From Ensifer oleiphilus (GTDB lineage Bacteria; Pseudomonadota; Alphaproteobacteria; Rhizobiales; Rhizobiaceae): a DNA stretch of 64,000 nucleotides. The notes under the pieces were generated by a model, which was not told the origin of the DNA, searched no databases, and saw nothing but the letters and a program-made list of their open reading frames with translations. A program made the position numbers and the translations under genes. This document shows, piece by piece, positions 48,202 to 58,739 of the stretch. Within the stretch, counting starts at the first letter, position 1. The number at the start of each line of letters is the position of its first letter. Location of the stretch: positions 335,138 to 399,137 of the forward strand of contig NZ_JABWDU010000004.1 in the NCBI RefSeq assembly GCF_013371465.1, read 5' to 3'.

Positions 48202-49044
48202 TCACAGCTCTTCGAGCGCGTCGTTCAACGCTTCGATGCCGCGCAAGCGGTTTCGACCGGTGACGCCGGCGGTTTCGATGCAGCGCGTCGTCAGGAGATG
48301 GCAGAGCGCCATGACGGAGACATGGTTGAAAAGAGGGCCTGGCGCCAGTGTCTGACAGCGGAAATGCCACTCGGCCTGGGTCAGGAAGGGCACGCCCTCA
48401 TCGGTGATGTAGAGCAGGCGGGCACCGGATTTTTCCACCTGGCCGAGGAGCGTGTCCATCAGGGCGATGCGGCGGCGCAGGCCGAAGACGATGACGACGT
48501 CATCGGGCGTGAAGCTGACGAGGTGTTCGCCGAGCGTTTGGCCACCGCCGGGAATGGCCGCTATGTTCTCGATTACCTGCGTCAGCTGCCATTGCAGATA
48601 GGTGGCGAAGGAATGGCTGGCGCGAAAGCCGATGACCCAGACTTTTCGCGCCTTCAACAGTGCGGTCGAGGCGGTGTTGATCTGGGTTTCGGATACGGCA
48701 AGAAATGTCGCCTCGATATTGGCGACGCCTTGCGCCACATGGGCAGTGACCGATTGTTCGCCGGCCGTATCGGCGCTCGTCGCCAGGAACAGCCGCGATC
48801 CCGTCTGCTTGTCGGCGCGCGCATGGCGGCGCGCCTCCTCGTAGTTGTCATAGCCGAGCCGCTGGATGAAGCGCGACACGGTCGCCTTCGACACATGCGC
48901 CAGCGCCGCCAGTTCCTGGGCGGAGTAGCTGGCGACTTCGCCCGGAAAATCGCAGAGGAAGTCCCCAAGGCGTCGCTCCGCCGGATGCAGTTCCGGCAGG
49001 ACCTGACGAACGCGGGTGAGGAAGGATCGCTCTTTGGGACTCAT
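48202..49044 (-). CDS. RpiR/MurR-family transcriptional regulator
   Basis: A 280-residue regulator. The N-terminal HTH_6 domain (about 5-80) includes YSAQELAALAHVSKATVSRF. The C-terminal SIS domain (about 120-260) includes ARKVWVIGFRASHSFATYL and DDVVIVFGLRR. RpiR proteins sense phosphorylated sugars or related anions through the SIS domain. The ATG at 49044 gives spacing for a weak GGAA; the ATG at 49056 lies at the edge of an operator dyad. It sits upstream of the MFS and racemase-fold genes on the same strand, 327 bases apart. Confidence 0.9.
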   Translation of the reverse strand: MSPKERSFLTRVRQVLPELHPAERRLGDFLCDFPGEVASYSAQELAALAHVSKATVSRFIQRLGYDNYEEARRHARADKQTGSRLFLATSADTAGEQSVTAHVAQGVANIEATFLAVSETQINTASTALLKARKVWVIGFRASHSFATYLQWQLTQVIENIAAIPGGGQTLGEHLVSFTPDDVVIVFGLRRRIALMDTLLGQVEKSGARLLYITDEGVPFLTQAEWHFRCQTLAPGPLFNHVSVMALCHLLTTRCIETAGVTGRNRLRGIEALNDALEEL

Positions 49045-49055
49045 TACCAATTCCA

Positions 49056-49071
49056 TGAAACTGTCGTTTCA
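49056..49071. promoter_or_regulatory. TGAAAC-N4-GTTTCA dyad at the RpiR gene start
   Basis: A perfect 6+4+6 palindrome matching the sites at 47935-48153. Its position at the translation start suggests autorepression. Confidence 0.65.
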
Positions 49072-49144
49072 CGGACTGTCCGATTTCCGCGGAGAGTTGG
49101 CAAGGGCGCAAGGGCTGAAGAGACGACCTTGCGCGCTGCCGTCC

Positions 49145-50065
49145 TCAATACTTTGACGGCACGTAGAGTTCCGGTGGCAGAACCTTGCGCTCGTAGTCCG
49201 GATTGAACACCCGCTCCGGCAGGGTGATTTCCTCGTGCGGCACGTCCTCATAGGGGATCTGCTGCAGCAGGTGGTCCATGCAGTTCAGCCGCGCGCGCTT
49301 CTTGTCGTTGCCCTCGACGATGTGCCACGGCGCCTCGGGAATGTTGGTCCTGGCGAAGGTTTCTTCCTTGGCCTTGGTGTAGGCTTCCCAGCGCACGCGC
49401 GACTGCAGATCCATCGGCGACAGCTTCCACTGTTTCAGCGGGTCGTGGATGCGCACCAGGAAGCGCATCTGCTGCTCCTCGTCGGTGATCGAGAACCAGT
49501 ACTTGACCAGCCGGATGCCGGAGCGCACGAGCATGCGCTCGAATTCGGGTACGTCGTTGAAGAACTGCTCGACCTGGTCTTCGCTGGCAAAACCCATGAC
49601 GCGCTCGACGCCGGAGCGATTGTACCAGGAACGGTCGAACAGCACGATCTCGCCGCCGGCCGGCAGGTGCGGCACGTAGCGCTGGAAATACCACTGGGTC
49701 TTTTCGCGGTCCGATGGGGCGGGCAGGGCTGCGACCCGGACGACACGCGGATTGAGGCGCTGGGTGATGCGCTTGATCACGCCGCCCTTGCCGGCCGAAT
49801 CGCGCCCCTCGAAGATCACCACGACCTTCTCCTTGTGGTGCACGACCCAGTCCTGCAGCTTGATCAGCTCGGACTGCAGCGCGATCAACGCGCGGAAATA
49901 GTCGATGCGCGGCAGCGATGGCGGGTGGTTCTTGCGGTAGATCTTGCGGATCTCTTCCGAAAGGGCCGGCTCGGAAAGCTCGAGTTCGTAATCCTCGTCG
50001 AGCGTGTCGGCGAGTTCCGCCTCCAGCCAGTCCTGCCCGTCGAAGTCGCCATTTGACCTGTTCAT
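49145..50065 (-). CDS. ppk2: polyphosphate kinase 2
   Basis: A 306-residue cytoplasmic kinase that uses polyphosphate to phosphorylate nucleoside diphosphates, or runs in reverse. The P-loop-like motif is VVIFEGRDSAGKGGVIKRI, and Walker B with the lid is VLFDRSWYNRSGVERVMGF. QWKLSPMDLQSRVRWEAY and WHIVEGNDKKRARLN complete the family pattern. Single PPK2 domain with an acidic N-terminal extension of about 45 residues, as in class I rhizobial enzymes. The ATG at 50065 has GGAGGG 5 bases upstream. Its direction of reaction and nucleotide preference cannot be read from the sequence. Confidence 0.95.
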   Translation of the reverse strand: MNRSNGDFDGQDWLEAELADTLDEDYELELSEPALSEEIRKIYRKNHPPSLPRIDYFRALIALQSELIKLQDWVVHHKEKVVVIFEGRDSAGKGGVIKRITQRLNPRVVRVAALPAPSDREKTQWYFQRYVPHLPAGGEIVLFDRSWYNRSGVERVMGFASEDQVEQFFNDVPEFERMLVRSGIRLVKYWFSITDEEQQMRFLVRIHDPLKQWKLSPMDLQSRVRWEAYTKAKEETFARTNIPEAPWHIVEGNDKKRARLNCMDHLLQQIPYEDVPHEEITLPERVFNPDYERKVLPPELYVPSKY

Positions 50066-50202
50066 CGCATCCCTCCAGCGCACAAGCGCGCAATGCGGCC
50101 GCACCGCGGCAGGATGCAGCCGTCCCTTTGGCTTATTCCATAGCAGCATGAAGGGAATTTGACGCCGCCCTCTGTGGCCGCCGCGGCTGTTTGCGAGGCG
50201 CG

Positions 50203-51681
<1,479 letters not shown>

Positions 51682-51772
51682 GCCCGTCCCCTTATTTCTG
51701 CCCGGGGGGAGTATGGCCTCAGCGATGGTCGTCGCGCCAGCCGTCGGCCACACTTTTTTGCCAATCTTGCTT

Positions 51773-53005
51773 TCAGAGCGGGGACTTAGGCCCTCGAACG
51801 TCGTTTTGAGGCGCGGCTTTTAAGGCAAGAAACGGTAGCACGGGCAGGATCGCGGCGGCGCTGGTCAGAAACCAGAATTGCCGAAGCGTCATCCAGCCTG
51901 CACTGTGCAGCATGCCGGTGAGGACGCCCGCCACCATGAACAGGTCCATCAGCGGCAGGCTCAGCGCATAGAAGACCGCCTGGCGCTCAAGGCTCAGGCG
52001 TTGCTGAATGAGGGTGAAATAGGCGGCAAAGGCCACCATCTCGGGGATGCCGCCGACGATTAACAACACTGTTGCCAGGGCATGGGTCGGGACGAAGACC
52101 AGCGCCAGCGTCGTTATCCCTTCAAGAAGGCTGGCGACGAGATAGGCGTTCAACAGCTGCCTTTCGTCGACGAGCGTTCGCGCAAGGCGGTTTGAGACCA
52201 GCGCGCCGAGAACGGCACCTGCGCCTTGCGCCGCCAAAAGCACGGTCCACATCGAGATGCCGAGCCCGAACTGGTCGTGATTGAGCCAGACCAGGAAGGG
52301 CTGCAGCGCGCCGAGGGAAATCATGTAGCCAAGAGCGGGCAGCACGAGCACCCAGAGCGTCGGGTTCTCTTTCATCATCGCCATGGCTTCGCGAAAAAGG
52401 CCAGCCCTGTTGGCAGTCTGTGGCTCTGGCCGTGTCTGACCGGGTGTCGCGACGCTGGTGAAAAGAGTGATCGCGGCCAGGAGATGACCCGCGGCCAACG
52501 TCGGGAAGGTGAGGGCAGGGGTAACGACAATCATCAGGAAGCCGGCTGTCGGCGGGCCGAAAATCTTGGCTAGCCGATCGATCGTCTGAAACGTGGTATT
52601 GGCTTCCATGTTGCGACCGGCGGGGACGACGGCGGCACGCAGTGCCAGAAGCCCTGGGACGATAATGGTGTCTGCAAGCCCGATCGTCAGAACGATCATC
52701 TGCAGCGTGGCCACATGCGCGACGGTGACGACAGCGACAAGACACAATGCGGTGGCGACCAGTCCGGCGCAAACGGGCGTTCGAGGGCCGGCGCGCCTGA
52801 TCAACTCGGCGGCCACTGGCGCAAACAGGATGCGTGGCGCGAGCCTCATCGCCAGGCTGCCGACGAGTTCCGGCCCGGTGCCGAACCGTTGCGCGACGAA
52901 AAGCGGCAGTGCCGCGACCAGCATCCACGAGCAGAAGGAATAAAAAGTGAGAGCGAAGCCGACGCGCCGGAAGGCGGTCGATTTCCAGAGGGATGGAGAA
53001 TTCAT
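51773..53005 (-). CDS. MFS transporter
   Basis: A 410-residue inner-membrane protein with about 12 helices. The N-terminal half contains LAMRLAPRILFAPVAAELIR and ADTIIVPGLLALRAAVVP, a pattern seen in DHA3-type exporters. It ends 91 bases before the aldehyde dehydrogenase start on the same strand, so the two could share a transcript. Cargo unknown. The 258-base gap upstream (53006-53263) shows no gene; an inverted GCAAGCCCCGCC/GCGGGGCTC stretch near 53148-53170 may be a terminator for the YdcZ-like gene. Confidence 0.85.
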   Translation of the reverse strand: MNSPSLWKSTAFRRVGFALTFYSFCSWMLVAALPLFVAQRFGTGPELVGSLAMRLAPRILFAPVAAELIRRAGPRTPVCAGLVATALCLVAVVTVAHVATLQMIVLTIGLADTIIVPGLLALRAAVVPAGRNMEANTTFQTIDRLAKIFGPPTAGFLMIVVTPALTFPTLAAGHLLAAITLFTSVATPGQTRPEPQTANRAGLFREAMAMMKENPTLWVLVLPALGYMISLGALQPFLVWLNHDQFGLGISMWTVLLAAQGAGAVLGALVSNRLARTLVDERQLLNAYLVASLLEGITTLALVFVPTHALATVLLIVGGIPEMVAFAAYFTLIQQRLSLERQAVFYALSLPLMDLFMVAGVLTGMLHSAGWMTLRQFWFLTSAAAILPVLPFLALKAAPQNDVRGPKSPL

Positions 53006-53263
53006 GATGAGCCCGATTGGCCATCGATCGCCTCACGCTCCCGGCAGCCGCGCCAACCGCAGTGGGGCGCAGCGAATTCGGGAGAAAGAGATCAATCGAA
53101 CAACAGAAACCAGCCCGTGGGACACGGGCGACTTTGGGCTCGCTCTGGCAAGCCCCGCCTTGCGGGGCTCGTCACGCCATCAGGTGTGGTTCGGTCGACA
53201 TGAGCGCTTGTTACCACGGCCCCGATAGCGGCAACAAGGCGTGCGGATAGCAGGAGCGCATCG

Positions 53264-53752
53264 TTACCGGGCTTGGCTTGCGAGTACCGGCACGGCGCTG
53301 GCGAGCTGCGTGATCACCATGCCGCCGACGATCAGCGCAACGCCAACGAGGCGGGCGATGCTGACCGGCTTTTCCGGAAAACCCATCAGGCCGAAGTGGT
53401 CGATGACGATAGAGACCGCCATTTGACCGGCGATGACCGCAACGATGAAGCTGGCTGCGCCAAGTTTCGGGGCAAGCAGCAGCGCGGCGGTGATGTAGAT
53501 GACGCCGGCTGCGCCGCCGATCCAGATCCACCAGGGACCTTTCATGGTTTCGCCGAGCGTTGGCATCGGCACGCGGAAGGCGATCATGACCGGAATGATG
53601 AGGGTAAGGCTGACGCCGAGCGAAACGACGGTGGCCCAGAGGGGGTGGCCGATAAGGCGGCCGAGCATGGCGTTGGCGCCGGCCTGGAGCGGCACGACCG
53701 CTCCGGCAAAGACAGCGGCGAGGATGAGCAGGAGTGATCCGGCATTTGGCAT
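53264..53752 (-). CDS. YdcZ/DUF606-family DMT transporter
   Basis: A 162-residue protein with five to six predicted helices (LLLILAAVFAGAVVPLQAGA, ATVVSLGVSLTLIIPVMI, ITAALLLAPKLGAASFIVAV). The QAGANAMLG segment is typical of DUF606 drug/metabolite transporters. It is a half-size member that works as a dimer or with a partner. The ATG at 53752 begins MPNAGSLLLILAAVFAG. It is divergent from a LysR regulator with an 89-base spacer, the usual layout for a regulated efflux or uptake gene. Confidence 0.9.
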   Translation of the reverse strand: MPNAGSLLLILAAVFAGAVVPLQAGANAMLGRLIGHPLWATVVSLGVSLTLIIPVMIAFRVPMPTLGETMKGPWWIWIGGAAGVIYITAALLLAPKLGAASFIVAVIAGQMAVSIVIDHFGLMGFPEKPVSIARLVGVALIVGGMVITQLASAVPVLASQAR

Positions 53753-53792
53753 GACGATATTCCGATCTGTTTGACGGCTGGATGCTCCATCA

Positions 53793-53807
53793 TTCGAAAC
53801 GGGAATG
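53793..53807. promoter_or_regulatory. candidate LysR box
   Basis: ATTC-GAAACGG-GAAT has the T-N11-A form of LysR-type sites and sits in the 89-base divergent spacer between the YdcZ-like gene and lysR. Confidence 0.45.
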
Positions 53808-53841
53808 GAAATTCTGATCTTGCACAGTCTATATTCGCCAG

Positions 53842-54759
53842 ATGAATAATCTCGCCGGAATCGACCTGAACCTTCTCGTCGTGCTCGATGCACTCCTGGC
53901 TGAGCGTCATGTGTCGCGTGCCGCCCTGCGCCTCAACAAGAGCCAACCGGCGGTCAGCCATGCGCTGGCGCGGCTGCGTCACGTTTTCGATGACCCTCTG
54001 CTGGTGCGGCATGGCGGGCGGTTGGAGCTGACCCTGAGGGCGCTCGAAATCGCACCGCAGCTTGCCGACGCGATGGGCCGGATGCGATCTTTGCTGACGC
54101 CGGCAGGTTTCGACCCGGCAACCGAGCGGCACGTGTTCCGGCTGGCGATGTCTGACTATGGCGCAGCGGTTCTGTTGCCCAGGTTGATGGCGACCTTGAG
54201 GGTCGAAGCGCCACAGATCGACTTGATCGTCAGCCAGGCGAGCCGCGAGGTCATGGCCTCGCAAGTCACCGAAGGCGAGATCGACCTGGCGCTCGGCGTA
54301 TTTTCGACGCACGGCGAAGGCATCCGGTCATCGCTGCTCTTCACGGAAAGCTTTGCCTGTCTTGCAGACGCGTCGCAACTTGGCGGATCGCCGGCCATGG
54401 ATCTCTCCGACTACCTCGCGCGACCGCATGTGCTGGTGTCGTTGCGCGGCGATATCGGCAACGAAATCGATCAGGCGCTGGCTGCGGTGGGAAAGACGCG
54501 CCGCGTCTTTCTTGCCATTCCGCACTGGAGCGTCGCGCCCGGCCTGGTGCGCGGCACGGATCTCGTCCTGACCGTGGCACGCCGTATCCTGCCGCAGGGT
54601 GGCGACGGGCTTGTCGTCTTCGAGCCGCCCTTTGCCATTCCGCCGTTCGACTTCGAGCAGATCTGGCATCGGCGCCGCGATGGTGACAAGAGACATCGCT
54701 GGTTGCGGGGACTTGTCTCTCGCATTCTTGGTGATGTGGGGCCGACTGTCGACCTTTGA
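53842..54759 (+). CDS. LysR-family transcriptional regulator (NodD/LinR-like branch)
   Basis: A 305-residue regulator. The winged helix is at residues 5-65 (IDLNLLVVLDALLAERHVSR then LNKSQPAVSHALARLRHVFD, with DPLLVRHGG). The effector domain covers about 95-300. The N-terminal form (GIDLNLLVVLDALL) is that of the NodD/SyrM/NahR branch, but there is no nod box or nod gene here. It is divergent from the YdcZ-like transporter, its likely target. Confidence 0.92.
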   Translation: MNNLAGIDLNLLVVLDALLAERHVSRAALRLNKSQPAVSHALARLRHVFDDPLLVRHGGRLELTLRALEIAPQLADAMGRMRSLLTPAGFDPATERHVFRLAMSDYGAAVLLPRLMATLRVEAPQIDLIVSQASREVMASQVTEGEIDLALGVFSTHGEGIRSSLLFTESFACLADASQLGGSPAMDLSDYLARPHVLVSLRGDIGNEIDQALAAVGKTRRVFLAIPHWSVAPGLVRGTDLVLTVARRILPQGGDGLVVFEPPFAIPPFDFEQIWHRRRDGDKRHRWLRGLVSRILGDVGPTVDL

Positions 54760-54839
54760 CTGGGAAGCGCTCGTCGCCCCTGTCCCGGGGACCGGCTGAT
54801 CCGCATGTCCCGCGTGCCGTCGCCGGGAAGTGAAAGGTC

Positions 54840-54874
54840 AAAAAAAGACCCGGTCGGATGGGCCGGCCGGGTCT
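54840..54874 (-). terminator. rho-independent terminator of the Tim44-domain gene (possibly bidirectional)
   Basis: AGACCCGGTCGG (54846-54857) pairs with CCGGCCGGGTCT (54863-54874), one G-T position, loop ATGGG. On the minus strand a run of T residues follows, ending the gene at 54899. The LysR gene on the other strand ends 80 bases away and may use the same stem. Confidence 0.85.
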
Positions 54875-54898
54875 CAAAGGTTTAGCGTGCTGATGGTA

Positions 54899-55939
54899 TC
54901 AGGCGTGTCCGACGCCCTGGATCGCCGATACCTGCCATTCGCCGTCGGCCTTGCGCACGAAGGTCCAGAGCTCGACGGCTTCCGTCAGATTGTCCGGATC
55001 GCCGCTGATCACCTTGCCGGTCGTGCGGTCGCGCATCACGTCAATGCTCTCGTAGCGCATGGCGACGGTGGCAAAGTCCTTGCCGTCTTCCGACCAGGCT
55101 TCGGCGACATCGCCCTGGACGAGATGGACGTCGGTGACATCGTTCTTGACGCCGCTCGTGGCGTTGTCGCTCAGCTCCTCTGCCAGATAGGACATGGCTT
55201 CCGGCGTCGTCAGGCGGCGCAGGGTGCCGTAGTCCTCGGCCGCATAGGCTGCCTGAACGTCCTTCAGCATCTTTTCGAACTGCTCGAGGTCAGACTGGCC
55301 GATGCCGATTTCATCGGCGGGGCCTTCCGCTGCGGGGGCCGGCGTTGGAGCGACCGTCGGGCGCGCGTTCGCCTGCCCATTTGCCTGGCCGCCGCTGATG
55401 CTCGGGATTTTGAATGACGGCATGCCGCCTGCCGGCGGCTGGGCCGACGAGCGCTCGGACGGGCCGGCATAGGCCGTCTGCTGCCGGTTGCGGCCGAAGA
55501 AGCGCATTGCGAGCATGATCACGCCGCCGATCAGCAGCATCTGCACGATCAGGCCGAGGAAGCCGGCAGCGCCGCCGAAGCCGCCGCCCATCAGCATGCC
55601 GATGAGGCCGCCGACCATGAGGCCGCCGAGAAGCGAGCCGCCGAAGCCGCTGAAGAAGCCGGGGCGTGCATTGGGTGTGTTGGCACCGGGGCGGGTCTGG
55701 GCAGCACCCGGTGTGGCCGTCGTCGGGCCAGCGTCCTGGCGCGGCGTCATCGAGCGGTCGATCGGTGCCGCGTTGGTCGGCGCGGTGCGGGTGACGGGCG
55801 GCTGCGAAAAGGTGCGTGTGCCGCGGCTGCCGAAGCCGCCACCGGAGCGCCGGGCCTCGGCGACATCCACAACCGTGAGCCCGATCGTGAGACCGATCGC
55901 CATCATCGCCAGAGCTCGTCCAAAACGCTGCATTGCCAT
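54899..55939 (-). CDS. Tim44-like (TimA/YtqB-like) membrane protein
   Basis: A 346-residue envelope protein. The signal or anchor helix lies at about residues 8-28, then a Gly/Ser/Thr/Pro-rich linker, a glycine-rich double-helix region (about 95-148: LLGGLMVGGLIGMLMGGGFG and GLIVQMLLIGGVIMLAM), another Pro/Ala linker, and a C-terminal Tim44 domain (about 215-345: EQFEKMLKDVQAAYAAEDYG, VELWTFVRKADGEWQVSAIQ). In mitochondria Tim44 tethers Hsp70 to the import channel; bacterial relatives have no settled role. The first ATG has AAGGGG at 6 bases. Monocistronic with terminator. Confidence 0.88.
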   Translation of the reverse strand: MAMQRFGRALAMMAIGLTIGLTVVDVAEARRSGGGFGSRGTRTFSQPPVTRTAPTNAAPIDRSMTPRQDAGPTTATPGAAQTRPGANTPNARPGFFSGFGGSLLGGLMVGGLIGMLMGGGFGGAAGFLGLIVQMLLIGGVIMLAMRFFGRNRQQTAYAGPSERSSAQPPAGGMPSFKIPSISGGQANGQANARPTVAPTPAPAAEGPADEIGIGQSDLEQFEKMLKDVQAAYAAEDYGTLRRLTTPEAMSYLAEELSDNATSGVKNDVTDVHLVQGDVAEAWSEDGKDFATVAMRYESIDVMRDRTTGKVISGDPDNLTEAVELWTFVRKADGEWQVSAIQGVGHA

Positions 55940-56079
55940 TCAAACCCCTTATAGTGCTTGGGCCCGATGAGGGCCGTTGCTGGTTCATATAGAGGTTCCG
56001 GTCCTGGATTTTAAGGTTTGGGCGTCGCATTTTGGCCAGTTTACCGTAATCCGGGCTGCCAAACGAAGCGATTGGGCGG

Positions 56080-57675
56080 TCAGCGATCGGCCGCGAGGAT
56101 CATCGCCGCTGCCTTCTCGGCAATCATGATCGTCGGCGAATTGGTGTTGCCTGATGTGATCGTAGGCATGATCGAGGCATCGGCAATCCGTAGGCCCTGC
56201 AGCCCACGCAGCCGTAGCTCCGGATCGACCACGCTTGCCGGGTCCGCGCCCATCCGGCAGGTGCCGACCGGATGAAAGATCGTCGTGCCGATGTCGCCGG
56301 CGGCGCGTCGCAGATCGTCGTCGCTCTCGTAGGTCGGCCCCGGTTTGAACTCTGTGGGATCAAAACGCGCGAAGGAGGGCTGGCTGACGATGCGGCGCGT
56401 CAGGCGGATGGAACGGACAGCGACATCGCGGTCTGCCTCGGCCGTCAGATAGCGCGGGCGAATGTCCGGCGCCGTGGCAAAGTCCGGCCCCTTCAGGTGC
56501 ACCGATCCCCGGCTTTCGGGCCGCAGGTTGCAGACGCTGGCGGTGATTGCCGGAAACCTGTGAACCGGCTCGCCGAACTTATCCAGCGACACCGGCTGGA
56601 CGTGATACTGCAGATCCGGTGTTTCTTTCTCCGGGCCGGACCGGGTGAAGATGCCGAGCTGGCTCGGCGCCATTGACATCGGGCCTGAGCGCCTGGCGAG
56701 ATATTCGAGGCCGATCGCCGCCTTGCCGAACAACGTGCTCGCCTTCTCGTTCAGCGTCGGCACGCCGGTCACCTTATAGGCAAGGCGCAGTTGCAGGTGA
56801 TCCTGCAGGTTCTCGCCGACGCCTGCCATCTCGTGCCTGACCTCGACACCATTGTCCTGCAGCACACCCCCGCGACCGATGCCCGAAAGCTCCAGGATCT
56901 GCGGCGAGCCAATTGCGCCTGCCGAGAGAACTGTCTCGCGACGAGAGCGTACCCGCTTGACCACGCCGTTGTGCTGGAACTCGACGCCGGCGATACGACC
57001 CTCCTCGATCACCAGCCGGCGGACATGCGCCTTGGTCAGAATGGTTAGATTGCGCCGGTTACGCGCCGGCCGCAGAAACGCCTTGGCCGTGTTCCAGCGG
57101 ATACCGGAGCGCTGGTTGACGTCGAAATAGCCCGATCCCTTGTTGTCGCCGCGGTTGAAATCGGCCGTTTCCGGTATGCCGGCCTCGCTCGCCGCCTTCT
57201 GGAAAGCATCGAGTACCGCCCAGCGGACGCGCGCCTTTTCCACCCGCCATTCGCCACCGGCGCCATGCATGTCGTCGGCGCCGTGATAGTGGTCTTCCGA
57301 CCTGCGAAAATGCGGCAGGACGTCGTCCCAGCCCCAACCGCTGCAGCCCAGTTGGCGCCAGTGATCATAATCGCGCGCCTGGCCGCGCATGTAGATCATG
57401 CCGTTGATCGACGAGCAGCCGCCGAGCACCTTGCCGCGGAGATAGCCGAGTGCGCGGCCGTTCAGTCCGTCCTCGGCGGCGGTGGTGAAACACCAGTCGG
57501 TGCGGGGATTGTTGATGCAATAGAGATAGCCGACGGGAATGTGGATCCAGTGATAGTTGTCGCTGCCACCGGCTTCGAGCAGCAGCACGCGACGATCCCG
57601 GTTTTCGGAAAGACGGTTCGCCAGAACGCAGCCGGCGCTGCCCGCTCCGACGACGATGTAGTCGAACGTGTCCAT
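56080..57675 (-). CDS. GMC-family flavin dehydrogenase (choline dehydrogenase-like)
   Basis: A 531-residue FAD-dependent alcohol dehydrogenase. The Rossmann FAD motif is DYIVVGAGSAGCVLANRLSE, then GKVLGGCSSINGMIYMRG (GMC signature 1), ETVLSAGAIGSPQILELSGI (signature 2) and the C-terminal catalytic His/Asn region HPVGTCRMG and SGNTNSPTIM. It resembles BetA-type and polyethylene-glycol/alcohol dehydrogenases. No betB, betC or betI is adjacent. It starts 76 bases downstream of the livM-like gene on the same strand with no terminator seen between, so it may be the last gene of the transporter operon and act on the imported compound. Confidence 0.9.
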   Translation of the reverse strand: MDTFDYIVVGAGSAGCVLANRLSENRDRRVLLLEAGGSDNYHWIHIPVGYLYCINNPRTDWCFTTAAEDGLNGRALGYLRGKVLGGCSSINGMIYMRGQARDYDHWRQLGCSGWGWDDVLPHFRRSEDHYHGADDMHGAGGEWRVEKARVRWAVLDAFQKAASEAGIPETADFNRGDNKGSGYFDVNQRSGIRWNTAKAFLRPARNRRNLTILTKAHVRRLVIEEGRIAGVEFQHNGVVKRVRSRRETVLSAGAIGSPQILELSGIGRGGVLQDNGVEVRHEMAGVGENLQDHLQLRLAYKVTGVPTLNEKASTLFGKAAIGLEYLARRSGPMSMAPSQLGIFTRSGPEKETPDLQYHVQPVSLDKFGEPVHRFPAITASVCNLRPESRGSVHLKGPDFATAPDIRPRYLTAEADRDVAVRSIRLTRRIVSQPSFARFDPTEFKPGPTYESDDDLRRAAGDIGTTIFHPVGTCRMGADPASVVDPELRLRGLQGLRIADASIMPTITSGNTNSPTIMIAEKAAAMILAADR

Positions 57676-57751
57676 TGGCTCACTCTCGTATCGATGCCCG
57701 GTCCGGCCAAAAGCGGGGCCGGGCTCGCTCTCTTTCCCGAGGCTGACAGGC

Positions 57752-58738
57752 CTAGTGCCTATGCTCGAATCCGAGCTTGCGCCCGAGCCTCGAATTGTAG
57801 AACTCGCCGACGATGCCGCGGCGGAACAGAAGCACGCAGACCATGAACACCAGGCCGGTGATGATGGTGACCGGGAATTCGGAGGTGGCCAGATAGTTCT
57901 GCAAGGTCACGACCAGGCCGGCGCCGAACAGCGGTCCGATCAGCGTGCCGATGCCCCCGAGCAGCGTCATCAGGATGACCTCGCCCGACATCTGCCAGCT
58001 GACGTCGGTCAGCGTTGCGAACTGGAAGACCAGCGCCTTGATGCCGCCGGCAAGGCCGGTCAGTGCCGCCGACATGACGAAGGCGGCGAGCTTGTAGTTG
58101 CGTACGGAATAGCCGAGCGACACGGCGCGCGTCTCGTTCTCACGGATCGATTTCAGGATCATGCCGAAGGGCGAGTGAATGATCCGCCAGATGATCGCAA
58201 CGCCGATGATGAACACGCCGAGCACGAAGTAATACATGTTCGTCGACTGGCTGAGATCGATGAAGCCGAAGAGATGGCCGCGCGGCACGGACTGGATACC
58301 GTCCTCGCCCTTTGTGAACTCGGCCTGCAGGCAGAAGAAATAGAACATCTGCGCCAGCGCCAGCGTGATCATGGCGAAGTAGATGCCCTGCCTGCGGATG
58401 GCGAGAAAACCGATGATCGCGCCGAGGAATGCCGCTCCGGCGACGCCGACCAGAATGCCGAGTTCTGGAGGAAGCCCCCATTCCTTCACCGCATGGGCGG
58501 TGAAGTAGGCGGCCCCGCCGAAGAAGGCTGCGTGGCCGAAGGACAGAAGCCCGGTGTAGCCGAGCAGCAGGTTGAAGGCGCAGGCAAACAGCGCGAAGCA
58601 CAGGAGCTTCATCAGGAAGACGGGATAGAAGAACAACGGTGCGAGCACCAGCAGCGCCAGACCGGCCGCCAGGATGATCGTCTGTACGACGACCGGCTTC
58701 TTTTCGCTTGGCTTATCGATATCGAGTGTCAGTGTCAT
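57752..58738 (-). CDS. livM: branched-chain-type ABC permease LivM
   Basis: A 328-residue inner-membrane subunit with about eight to ten helices. The LivM/HisM-type segment GYTGLLSFGHAAFFGGAAYF and the coupling region SIRENETRAVSLGYSVRNYK are present. The start at 58738 lies 1 base after the livH stop; an ATG at 58747 would overlap it. It pairs with LivH to form the channel. Confidence 0.93.
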   Translation of the reverse strand: MTLTLDIDKPSEKKPVVVQTIILAAGLALLVLAPLFFYPVFLMKLLCFALFACAFNLLLGYTGLLSFGHAAFFGGAAYFTAHAVKEWGLPPELGILVGVAGAAFLGAIIGFLAIRRQGIYFAMITLALAQMFYFFCLQAEFTKGEDGIQSVPRGHLFGFIDLSQSTNMYYFVLGVFIIGVAIIWRIIHSPFGMILKSIRENETRAVSLGYSVRNYKLAAFVMSAALTGLAGGIKALVFQFATLTDVSWQMSGEVILMTLLGGIGTLIGPLFGAGLVVTLQNYLATSEFPVTIITGLVFMVCVLLFRRGIVGEFYNSRLGRKLGFEHRH

Positions 58739-58739
58739 A

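Noticed and set aside
53842..54759. nodD-type symbiosis regulator
   Set aside because: The N-terminus resembles the NodD/NahR branch, but no nod box or nodulation gene is present and the divergent partner is a YdcZ transporter.
56080..57675. betA of a choline-to-betaine operon
   Set aside because: The betI, betC and betB genes are not adjacent. The aldehyde dehydrogenase at 50203-51681 is separated by unrelated units, so only a choline-dehydrogenase-like call is justified.
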